NCBI GenBank assembly: GCA_024691425.1
Contig: JAILNQ010000062.1
Location: forward strand, 1 to 37,556
Reading direction: 5' to 3'
DNA from: Lachnospiraceae bacterium
Lineage (GTDB): Bacteria; Bacillota; Clostridia; Lachnospirales; Lachnospiraceae
Length of the DNA stretch: 37,556 nucleotides
In this document: positions 25,104 to 32,646 of the stretch, one piece after another
Numbering within the stretch: the stretch's first letter is position 1
Layout: every line of letters starts with the position of its first letter
Position numbers and translations under genes: made by a program
The notes under the pieces: generated by a model
What the model saw: the letters and a program-made list of their open reading frames with translations, nothing else
Told to the model about the DNA's origin: nothing
Database searches by the model: none

Positions 25104-27674
25104 ATGGGTGAAATACTGTATGATCTGCTGATACGGCCTATCTGGCTGCTGCTTGAGATAATATTCAGAACGGCATATACGATCTGCCGTAATCCGGGGA
25201 TATCCATTATTTCCGTTAGCTTAGCAGTAAATATCCTTGTTCTGCCCCTTTATCTTCTGTCCGATAAGGTGTGTGCCGAGGACAGGACAAAACAGAAGAA
25301 GATGGAGCCTTGGATCAAGCATATCCGGAAGACTTTCTCCGGCGATGAGCGCTTCATGGTATTGTCGGAATACTATCGGCAGAACGATTATCAGCCTTAT
25401 TATGTTCTGAGAAGTTCTCTTTCGCTTCTGCTGCAGGTCCCGTTCTTCATAGCCGCATATAAATTTCTTTCGGAGCTCCAGCTGCTTCACGGCGTTCCGT
25501 TTCTTATGATAAATGACTTGGGAAGTCCTGACGGGATTGTGCGTTTTCAGAATTTTTCCGTTAATCTGCTTCCTGTGCTGATGACCGCTATCAATCTTAT
25601 ATCATCGGTGATATATACAAAGGGCGGTCCGCTCAGGGAGAAGGTCCAGACCATCGTTCTGGCGCTGGTGTTTCTCGTTCTTCTGTACAACAGTCCGTCG
25701 GGACTCGTGTTTTACTGGACATTGAACAACCTGTTCTCACTCGGTAAGAATGCGGTCATGTCCATTGCCGGAATCAACGAGAAGCCCAAGACCGAAAAGA
25801 CATCAGGTCATGACATGACAGACGAAGAGCATTCAAAAGGGATATGGTTCGCTTCATCCCTGTTCATCTCGATATTGACCGGGATGGTCATACCGCTTTC
25901 GGTAATAACTTCTTCGCCGCTTGAATTCATTAAACGCGGGAAATACGCTGATCCGACGATGTATGTCTATACCACGCTTGCAACGGCAGCCGGAGTTTTT
26001 CTTGTGTGGTCAGGCGTCGTGTTCTTTCTCGGTTCACCGCGCTTTAAGAAGATATATTCAAGATTCTGGCTCGCAGGGGCGGCAGTGTTCTTTATGAACT
26101 ATATGATTTTCGACCGTAATTTCGGGGTGCTTTTCGATGACCTGAAATATTCGGAGACTTTCGGGTATTCGCCGTACGAGATAGTAATGAACCTATGTAC
26201 GATACTCGTTGTTGCGATGCTTTTGACCGTACTGGTCAGGAAATATCCGGGAAAACTTATGGCCGCGATGTCTATTCTGGCTATAAGTGCCGCCGCCATC
26301 GGTATATATCAGACTGTTACTACTTCTGTGAAGGTCAGGAACTCTGAAAATTATAAATCATCGACAGTAATTGCAGATAAGTTTGACCCCATCCTGAAGT
26401 TCAGCCGTACGGGGAAAAATGTCGTCATACTTGTTCTGGATAAGGCGATCGGCGGATATTTCCCTTATATACTTGAAGAGCTGCCGGATCTTGCCGCAGA
26501 TTTCAGCGGATTCGTTTATTATCCGAATACTGTTTCAACGGCGGCATGTACGAGCCAGGGAATCCCCTCGCTTTATGGAGGATACGAGTATACGGCATGG
26601 GCTATTAATCAGAGGACGGATGAGACGCTTAAGGAAAAGATGAATGAGTCCCTGACGGTCCTGCCGAAGCTTTTTTCAGGCGAAGGATACCATTCGACGA
26701 TCTGTGACGTGCCTTATGGGAATTTCAAGGACGACGGGGACCTTTCAATATATGACGGGATAGAAAACTGCGATACCGCCTGGCTGACTACCGGGATCTA
26801 CTCGGGCTTTCTGACGGAAGATGAGCTGAAAGCCACGGATCCGGAACGGCAGAAGCGCAATTTCTTTTTCTACAGCATCTGCAGAGTGATGCCGCTGATC
26901 TTACAGAAGCCGATGTATGATGACGGCGGATACTGCGCCCTCTATCCGAACAGGGTGACCAACGCCTTTGCGAACAGCTATGTCGTTATGAAGCATCTTG
27001 ACGAGCTGACTGAAATAACCGGTAAAGATACGGGCGAACTTATAATGATGCAGAATTACATGCCTCATGAGCCGACTTTCCTTGACCCGCCGGATTATAT
27101 TCTGACATCTGTGACAGAGTACAACAGCACTGACGGACGAGATAAGACCGTAGACGGCAGGACGCTTCTTCTCGATAACGATGACAGGCTCAAGAACTAT
27201 GATTCGAATGCATCGACATATCTTTTTGTGGCCAAGTGGCTCCGCAAACTGAAGGAAGAGGGCGTCTACGATAATACGAGGATAATAATCACCGCCGATC
27301 ACGGATATGCATACGGGCAGTTTTCCGACCTTGTCATGGATGACATAGGACTTGATGCCGAGGCGGTCAATCCGATACTGCTGATAAAGGATTTTGACGC
27401 TCGCGGCGAGGTTTCATCCGATGAAAGCTTTATGGTAAATGCGGATATTCCGGCAATCGCTATGGAAGGAATCGTTTCAGAGCCTGTTAACCCCTATACG
27501 GGCAGGAAGATCGATAATTCTGCGAAGGATAACGGTCCGCTCATCATAAATGCCTCAACGAACGGAATCACATCCCATCACGGCGAGAATGTTTATGACA
27601 TTTCGGACAGCCGCTGGTATACTGTAAACGGAAACATATCAGAAAGAGAAAACTGGTCAGAATACAAAGAATAA
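25104..27674 (+). CDS. Fusion of YidC/Oxa1-like membrane domain to an alkaline-phosphatase-superfamily (LtaS/sulfatase-like) domain
   Basis: 856 residues. Residues 1-225 follow the YidC/Oxa1 layout: helix pair, SLAVNILVLPLYLL helix, cytoplasmic charged hairpin (KQKKMEPWIKHIRKTF), YRQNDYQPYYVLRSS, and LLLQVPFFIAAYKF, ending NSPSGLVFYWTLNNLFSL. The Arg conserved in canonical insertases in the VR-LLLPL helix is Asn here (N43). After a charged linker come about six more membrane segments (250-430), then an outer AlkP-type domain: VILVLDK (D446), CTSQGIPSL with probable nucleophile T483, TADHGYAYG (D732, H733) and SHHGEN (H825/H826). Such domains transfer phosphoglycerol, phosphoethanolamine or sulfate groups. 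I infer an envelope phospho-group transferase with an embedded YidC-like helper or groove domain. No Shine-Dalgarno precedes the ATG. Confidence 0.85.
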   Translation: MGEILYDLLIRPIWLLLEIIFRTAYTICRNPGISIISVSLAVNILVLPLYLLSDKVCAEDRTKQKKMEPWIKHIRKTFSGDERFMVLSEYYRQNDYQPYYVLRSSLSLLLQVPFFIAAYKFLSELQLLHGVPFLMINDLGSPDGIVRFQNFSVNLLPVLMTAINLISSVIYTKGGPLREKVQTIVLALVFLVLLYNSPSGLVFYWTLNNLFSLGKNAVMSIAGINEKPKTEKTSGHDMTDEEHSKGIWFASSLFISILTGMVIPLSVITSSPLEFIKRGKYADPTMYVYTTLATAAGVFLVWSGVVFFLGSPRFKKIYSRFWLAGAAVFFMNYMIFDRNFGVLFDDLKYSETFGYSPYEIVMNLCTILVVAMLLTVLVRKYPGKLMAAMSILAISAAAIGIYQTVTTSVKVRNSENYKSSTVIADKFDPILKFSRTGKNVVILVLDKAIGGYFPYILEELPDLAADFSGFVYYPNTVSTAACTSQGIPSLYGGYEYTAWAINQRTDETLKEKMNESLTVLPKLFSGEGYHSTICDVPYGNFKDDGDLSIYDGIENCDTAWLTTGIYSGFLTEDELKATDPERQKRNFFFYSICRVMPLILQKPMYDDGGYCALYPNRVTNAFANSYVVMKHLDELTEITGKDTGELIMMQNYMPHEPTFLDPPDYILTSVTEYNSTDGRDKTVDGRTLLLDNDDRLKNYDSNASTYLFVAKWLRKLKEEGVYDNTRIIITADHGYAYGQFSDLVMDDIGLDAEAVNPILLIKDFDARGEVSSDESFMVNADIPAIAMEGIVSEPVNPYTGRKIDNSAKDNGPLIINASTNGITSHHGENVYDISDSRWYTVNGNISERENWSEYKE

Positions 27675-27689
27675 ACACGGAGGAGCCAA

Positions 27690-28364
27690 ATGAGTTTTAA
27701 AGACATCATTTCGAACAACTTCATCAGCGGATTTTCGGGTGCTGACATCACCGTTGCGGAAATAGTAATGACGCTTGGGATAACATTCCTTATCGCAATG
27801 TATCTTTTCGCAGTGTACAGGTTCATTACCGAGAATGCGTTCTATTCAAAGGAATACAACATTTCGATGGTAGCGATGGCGATAGTTACTGCAGGAATAA
27901 TACTTGCGATGCAGAGCAGTCTCGTTATCTCTCTCGGTATGGTCGGTGCGCTTTCCATCGTCAGATTCCGTACAGCAATAAAGGAACCGATCGATCTTCT
28001 GTTCCTTTTCTGGTCGATAGGTACAGGAATCATATGCGGAGCAGGGCTATATAAGGTCGCGGTTGTGCTCGCGGTCTGCGTTACGATAGCGATAGCGATA
28101 CTGAGATTCATTCCTGACAGGAGATCCGGCATGCTGCTTTTCGTAGGGTTTGACGGCGGATTGTCTACAGATGAGATAAAAGAGGCTGTAAGCCCTTATG
28201 GAAGGGTTGTTAGCGTGAAATCGGTCAATGTGACGTCTTCCGGCACGAACACTGTATTTGAGGTGAGGGTAAGGGATGCGGACGAGATGGTTAAGGCACT
28301 TAAGAATCTTTCCGGAGTGGACACCGTGTCTCTTGTGGCACATGATGGAGAATTCAGAGGTTAG
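27690..28364 (+). CDS. DUF4956 membrane protein
   Basis: 224 residues. Four transmembrane segments at about 21-45, 57-79, 104-120 and 121-141 are followed by a soluble alpha/beta C-terminal domain (about 147-224). The signature SLGMVGALSIVRFRTAIKEP at 81-100, with two buried Arg residues in a conserved loop, marks the DUF4956 family. Its function is not established; its regular neighbours are VTC polymerases and CotH kinases, as in this operon, so a membrane channel or scaffold for the polymerase is a reasonable guess. The ribosome site GGAGGAG is strong. Confidence 0.88.
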   Translation: MSFKDIISNNFISGFSGADITVAEIVMTLGITFLIAMYLFAVYRFITENAFYSKEYNISMVAMAIVTAGIILAMQSSLVISLGMVGALSIVRFRTAIKEPIDLLFLFWSIGTGIICGAGLYKVAVVLAVCVTIAIAILRFIPDRRSGMLLFVGFDGGLSTDEIKEAVSPYGRVVSVKSVNVTSSGTNTVFEVRVRDADEMVKALKNLSGVDTVSLVAHDGEFRG

Positions 28365-28367
28365 GCT

Positions 28368-29948
28368 TTGAAAAAACGGCTATTGTTTCTTTTAACTGCA
28401 TGCTTCATAGGGGCCGCTGCACTTGCAGGGGCTCTTTTGTGCGAAAAGAAGAGCGATGCAAGAAGTCTCAGACCGACTATGGAATGCACGGATGAGGTGA
28501 TACTGACCCTGCCGTATTTTGATCTTTTAGCAGCGCGGGACGAAAACCGGCATCTTCCGACTGATGTCGAGAGCTATAGCCTAGGTGACGGCATCATACA
28601 TCTGATTGTTCCTGAGGCGGTAAATCCTGAATCTGTTTCCGTGTATATAAGAGATAAGGAAGGAAACTATCTTGCAAGACGTGTTTACGATTTTACCGAG
28701 GATGTCATGATAGGTCCGTGGCAGGTTCTGCTCGAGCATCCGACTCTTCCGACGGTGTATTTCGAATCAGAGGATCCTGCTGTGTATTCCGCAATGAATG
28801 CCTCTTCTGAAAAGGACATCATATGCGATGGCAATATGCACATATGTGTAGGCGAGAATGATTCCCGCGAAAACGGATGGTACAGGGAATACTTGAGCGC
28901 AGCCGATGAGGGCTCATTCAAAACGACCGCATCGCTTCAGGGCAGGGGCAGTACAAGCTGGGATCTCGACCATAAGAGATCATACAGCTTAAGGCTCAAG
29001 AAGGCGCAGAACCTTTTAGGACTCGGAAAGAACAAGAACTGGAACCTGATCGGGAACGCGTATGACAGATCTCTTATCAAGAATGTGACGTTCAATGAGA
29101 TATCGCGCCGGGCCGGAATAGAGTATCAGCCGAACATGATGAACGTCAATCTGTATGTCGACGGAAAATATCAGGGTGTCTATACTCTGTCTTCTAAGAT
29201 AAGCAGGAATAAGAACAGGGTAGCGCTTACCGGCGGGGATTTCTTCTACAGGCTTGATCCTCCTGAACCGGAGAATCCTATAAGATACGAATCGTCTGCA
29301 TGGTTTGCCGACGGGTTTGAATATCCTGTTGCCGATCTTCTTTATCCTCAGACGCCTTCTGAACAGGAATACTCAGAAGCTTCGGAAATACTTCAGAATT
29401 TCATCACAGAAAGGGATGATCCATCATCCGGGAGCCTTGGCGATATATGCGATCTGAAGAGCCTGGCTGTATACTATTGGATACAGGAAGTATCTATGAA
29501 TTATGATGCGTGTTCAAGGAGCACATACTTCTGGTACAGACATACCGACTCAAAAGTGCATTTTGGACCTATTTGGGATATGGATCTCACTCTCGGCTCT
29601 CCGTATGAAAAGGAGCATGTTGATTTCAGCACTCCCGAAGGATGGAAAATAAGGAACATGGGCTGGTACGCGAAGCTTTTCGAAAGAGAAGAGTTTGTAA
29701 GCGCCGTTGAGGATGTTTATCGCAACGGAGGGGTCCGTGAAGCGCTGCTTAGCGGAGTTTCGGAGTTCGAGAAGCAGAGGGAGCTTCTCGGTGATGATGC
29801 ATATCTGAATTTTCTGTTCTACGGAAGCCCGATAATATATGAAGTTCCGCTTGATTACGGCGAGAACTATGACGAATACAGCGATAATGTTATCTCTTTC
29901 TATAAGGAAAGAGTGGAGTGGATAGATGCCCAAATGAGCCAGAACTGA
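28368..29948 (+). CDS. CotH-family protein kinase, secreted or membrane-anchored
   Basis: 526 residues starting at TTG 28368, with AGAGG seven bases upstream and 3 bases after the DUF4956 stop. The N-terminus MKKRLLFLLTACFIGAAALAG is a signal peptide or membrane anchor; LTAC could mimic a lipobox but sits very early. The kinase part has QGRGSTSW (191-198), the phosphate-binding KRSYSLRLKK (203-212), NWNLIGNAYDRSLIKN (224-239) and the metal motif FGPIWDMD (D404, D406). CotH proteins are atypical kinases; spore CotH phosphorylates coat proteins and CotH homologues also decorate extracellular proteins. Substrate here unknown; the polymerase module suggests an envelope partner. Confidence 0.87.
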   Translation: MKKRLLFLLTACFIGAAALAGALLCEKKSDARSLRPTMECTDEVILTLPYFDLLAARDENRHLPTDVESYSLGDGIIHLIVPEAVNPESVSVYIRDKEGNYLARRVYDFTEDVMIGPWQVLLEHPTLPTVYFESEDPAVYSAMNASSEKDIICDGNMHICVGENDSRENGWYREYLSAADEGSFKTTASLQGRGSTSWDLDHKRSYSLRLKKAQNLLGLGKNKNWNLIGNAYDRSLIKNVTFNEISRRAGIEYQPNMMNVNLYVDGKYQGVYTLSSKISRNKNRVALTGGDFFYRLDPPEPENPIRYESSAWFADGFEYPVADLLYPQTPSEQEYSEASEILQNFITERDDPSSGSLGDICDLKSLAVYYWIQEVSMNYDACSRSTYFWYRHTDSKVHFGPIWDMDLTLGSPYEKEHVDFSTPEGWKIRNMGWYAKLFEREEFVSAVEDVYRNGGVREALLSGVSEFEKQRELLGDDAYLNFLFYGSPIIYEVPLDYGENYDEYSDNVISFYKERVEWIDAQMSQN

Positions 29949-29952
29949 GAAT

Positions 29953-29979
29953 ACAGGCAACTTCGCCTTGTGGTTTTTT
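29953..29979 (+). terminator. Weak terminator after the CotH gene
   Basis: ACAGGC (29953-29958) can pair with GCCTTGT (29965-29971) with one bulged T, loop aacttc, followed by gg and tttttt (29974-29979). The stem is short, so read-through is likely. Confidence 0.45.
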
Positions 29980-29996
29980 CTACGGAGTGATATTTT
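29968..29996 (+). promoter_or_regulatory. Extended -10 promoter before the ECF S-component gene
   Basis: -10 TATTTT (29991-29996) preceded by TGA gives an extended -10; TTGTGG (29968-29973) lies 17 bases upstream as a poor -35. The -10 ends 6 bases before the ATG at 30003, again leaderless geometry. Confidence 0.45.
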
Positions 29997-30002
29997 AAGA
30001 CT

Positions 30003-30581
30003 ATGGATAAATTCAGGTACGGAACTAAAGAAATAATAGCTACGGTATCGTTGGTTACCGTGTTTGTGCTGCTTAGACAGCTCGAGACTTATCTTTTAGG
30101 CGCATCCGTTATCCAGCGGAGCATTTTCACGTGGGTTCAGCCGGGAATGCTGGTTGTGGCCATAGCAGCGGTGTTCTTCGGCCCTGTCAGCGGATTTCTC
30201 TGCGGGCTGACGGGCGGATTTCTGACATATATAATGTTAGAGTCGGCTATAAGCTATCCCAGGATAGTTGCGACCGGGCTGTACGGTTTTTTCATCGGCC
30301 TGTATTTCGGGAAAATGCATTATAAACCTGATGATTTTACGCCGCGCGGATTTATCGACTTCAATGCCGTTCAGATAATGACCTCGATTTTCATAGGGCT
30401 GGTCTTTCTTCCGCTCGTTAGGTTCATGGTCGAGGAAGTGAGCATTTACGATGAGCTTCTGTCAAGCGCCAAGAGCCTCGTGGGCAACACGGTGCTTATC
30501 GGGATAACATGCCCAGTCATAATGATCATCGTAAGTGCCGTCCTGAGCGCAGATAGCGAAAAGAAAAGGCGTAGGACTTGA
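30003..30581 (+). CDS. ECF transporter S component, substrate unknown
   Basis: 192 residues with about five or six transmembrane helices. The helix pattern VQPGMLVVAIAAVFFGPVSG then GLTGGFLTYIM resembles S components of energy-coupling-factor vitamin importers (FGPVxGFxxGxxGG). The ECF module genes are absent, so it must use a shared one (group II). No riboswitch is seen upstream, so the vitamin or metal cannot be named. The nearest GGAG is 15 bases from the ATG, too far for a normal Shine-Dalgarno. The C-terminus is a short basic tail (EKKRRRT). Confidence 0.8.
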   Translation: MDKFRYGTKEIIATVSLVTVFVLLRQLETYLLGASVIQRSIFTWVQPGMLVVAIAAVFFGPVSGFLCGLTGGFLTYIMLESAISYPRIVATGLYGFFIGLYFGKMHYKPDDFTPRGFIDFNAVQIMTSIFIGLVFLPLVRFMVEEVSIYDELLSSAKSLVGNTVLIGITCPVIMIIVSAVLSADSEKKRRRT

Positions 30582-30606
30582 GGCGTTCCGGCATATATGA
30601 TAGAAT
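30578..30606 (+). promoter_or_regulatory. Promoter before the GT2 gene
   Basis: -35 TTGAGG (30578-30583), 17-base spacer, -10 TAGAAT (30601-30606) with an extended TG (30598-30599). The predicted start near 30613 leaves a leader of about 33 bases that carries GGAGGG. Confidence 0.6.
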
Positions 30607-30645
30607 AACACGAGTAATGCTTACAAAGGAGCCGGAGGGAAGATT

Positions 30646-31581
30646 TTGAGCAGGATTGCGGTGCTGATACCCTGTTATAATGAAAGCAGGACTATCGCGA
30701 AGGTTGTAAAGGATTATAAGGAAGCGCTTCCTGAGGCGTCGATTTATGTTTATGACAATAATTCGACGGACGGAAGTGCCGAGATCGCCAAAGATGCCGG
30801 CGCGATCGTGCGGTATGAGTACAAGCAGGGCAAAGGCAACGTGATGCGCCGAATGTTCATGGAGATCGATGCGGACTGCTATCTCATGGTTGACGGAGAT
30901 GACACGTATCCGGCCGACAGCGCCAGGGAAATGATCGATGCGGTGCTTTCGAGAAAGACCGACATGGTCATCGGAGACAGGCTCTCATCGACGTATTACA
31001 CGGAAAATAAGAGGCTTTTCCATAATTTCGGCAACACAATAGTCAAAAAGGCTATAAATATCCTGTTTCACAGTGATATAACGGATATCATGACGGGATA
31101 CAGGGCATTCAGCTACAGATTCGTCAAAACATTCCCTGTTCTGTCAGAAGGTTTTGAGATAGAAACCGAAATGACTATCCATGCTATAGATAAGAATATG
31201 GAGATTGACAATGTAGTCGTTCAGTACCGCGACCGCCCTGAAGGAAGCGAGTCTAAGCTGAATACCGTCGGCGACGGGATAAAAGTACTGTTCACGATAA
31301 TCAATTTCTATCGGATTTACAGACCGCTTCAGTTCTTTGCCGGGCTGTCGCTGGTCATGATATTAGTGGCTTTCGCATTCTTTGTTCCGGTGTTCGCGTC
31401 ATTTTTGCGCACACATACGGTAACTAAAATACCGACTCTCGTAGTGTGCGGGTTTGTGGCGCTTGCCTCGATACAGTCGTTTTTCTCGGGGATGATACTC
31501 AATTCACTGAAGCAGAAAGAACGCCAGGATTTTGAAATCAAGCTGCACCAGGTGACAAGATCCGGCTCGGGGCCCGATTAA
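30646..31581 (+). CDS. Glycosyltransferase family 2 with C-terminal membrane helices
   Basis: 311 residues starting at TTG 30646, supported by GGAGGG six bases upstream and by the family start VLIPCYNES. The catalytic domain (1-210) has the nucleotide-sugar motifs PCYNESRTI, YDNNSTDGS and metal-binding MVDGDDTYPAD. Two membrane segments follow at about 225-247 and 258-285. This layout is that of dolichyl/polyprenyl-phosphate sugar transferases (DPM1/GtrB-like), which load a sugar onto a lipid carrier for transfer outside by GT39-like enzymes such as the one at 6261-7802. That partnership is inferred; the sugar is unknown. Confidence 0.88.
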   Translation: MSRIAVLIPCYNESRTIAKVVKDYKEALPEASIYVYDNNSTDGSAEIAKDAGAIVRYEYKQGKGNVMRRMFMEIDADCYLMVDGDDTYPADSAREMIDAVLSRKTDMVIGDRLSSTYYTENKRLFHNFGNTIVKKAINILFHSDITDIMTGYRAFSYRFVKTFPVLSEGFEIETEMTIHAIDKNMEIDNVVVQYRDRPEGSESKLNTVGDGIKVLFTIINFYRIYRPLQFFAGLSLVMILVAFAFFVPVFASFLRTHTVTKIPTLVVCGFVALASIQSFFSGMILNSLKQKERQDFEIKLHQVTRSGSGPD

Positions 31582-31595
31582 CGGAAAAAGTGATT

Positions 31596-32639
31596 ATGGC
31601 AGATCAGAAAAACAGGAGAACGGCACCGTCCGTTCAGGATGTGATCAACGGCCAGCCCGGAAAACCGCATCCTAAGTTCAAAAGTTCATATAGCGGACCG
31701 AAGAAGCCGCCGGTATCAACGACGGCCGCCCCGGCATCAGCAACGTCCTCATCGACGTCTGTGCCGACTCTCGGCGGACCGGGACTTTCGGTTCACAGGA
31801 GCGGAGGCATACTTGATTATGCCTGGGTAGCATACTGCTTCGTTCTTGCCATCGCTATTACATCTGCGATGATAGCATACGGACGGGGCGGCAGCATTCA
31901 GGAAGGCATTTACTACCCGGATGATGTGTTTACAATAACAGGCGTTGTTAAAGATATATACCATGATTACTGGAATGGCGGACTCGGAACATCATTCAAT
32001 AACACTCTTGTAGAAAAGTCCGCAGATACAACAACACCTGTTACTGAACAGGAAGAAACGAATACTATTTTAGGTGAAACGGTAGGATCCGGCGTACCTA
32101 ATTCTACTACAGGTGCAACGATGACACTCGATGTCGGAAGTGCATACGGGAGTTACTCGAGCGCGACCTCCCATGAGGAACTGCTCGAACAGCTCGACAA
32201 GGCGTTAGCCGCAAATGACGTGGAATTTGTCGGCATGAAGCTTGCATATGAAGATGAGGAGACGAAGACTCTTATAGGATATCCTCAGTCGGTTGTTGAG
32301 CACTTTACGAAGTATATGGCGGATAATTCTGACAAACGCGCCAATTTCCTGGCAGAAATAAAAGATTCATCCACCTTCTCAGCGAAGAACGGATCCGCTT
32401 ATCTTGTAAAGCTTCCGCTTCTTCAGTTCACTATAAACATGGGATATGACGGTACGACGATTTCAATCTCGGGATTCTCGGATCAGAAGATGGATTCCGG
32501 CCAGAGCGCCGTTGTCAGCCCTCTTCTTCCCTGCATGTACACCATTCACGCTGAGACTGCGAAGGGCTCGCAGACATCTGAGGTTGAGTGCAACATGAAC
32601 GAGGGAAATCTCAAGATAAACATCGGCGTTACAAACTGA
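31596..32639 (+). CDS. Single-pass membrane protein with TcaA/YvbJ-like outer repeat
   Basis: 347 residues from ATG 31596 (GTG 31590 is also possible; the ribosome site is weak). The N-terminus is a cytoplasmic Pro/Ser/Thr/Ala-rich tail (about 1-72, with a PPVSTTAAPASATSSSTS stretch), followed by one transmembrane helix at about 73-95 and an outer region. A low-complexity Thr/Ser linker (about 140-175) precedes a folded domain. The segment VSPLLPCMYTIHAE (about 302-315) and EVECNMNEGNLKI recall TcaA/YvbJ-type domains (xPLLPGxYxIxA), but the zinc ribbon of those proteins is missing. I do not know its role; a wall-linked sensor or anchor is a guess. Confidence 0.7.
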   Translation: MADQKNRRTAPSVQDVINGQPGKPHPKFKSSYSGPKKPPVSTTAAPASATSSSTSVPTLGGPGLSVHRSGGILDYAWVAYCFVLAIAITSAMIAYGRGGSIQEGIYYPDDVFTITGVVKDIYHDYWNGGLGTSFNNTLVEKSADTTTPVTEQEETNTILGETVGSGVPNSTTGATMTLDVGSAYGSYSSATSHEELLEQLDKALAANDVEFVGMKLAYEDEETKTLIGYPQSVVEHFTKYMADNSDKRANFLAEIKDSSTFSAKNGSAYLVKLPLLQFTINMGYDGTTISISGFSDQKMDSGQSAVVSPLLPCMYTIHAETAKGSQTSEVECNMNEGNLKINIGVTN

Positions 32640-32646
32640 CGTATAT

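Noticed and set aside
28368-28403. Lipoprotein lipobox (LTAC) in the CotH-family protein
   Set aside because: The Cys would be residue 12, leaving too short a hydrophobic core; a plain signal peptide or anchor is more likely.
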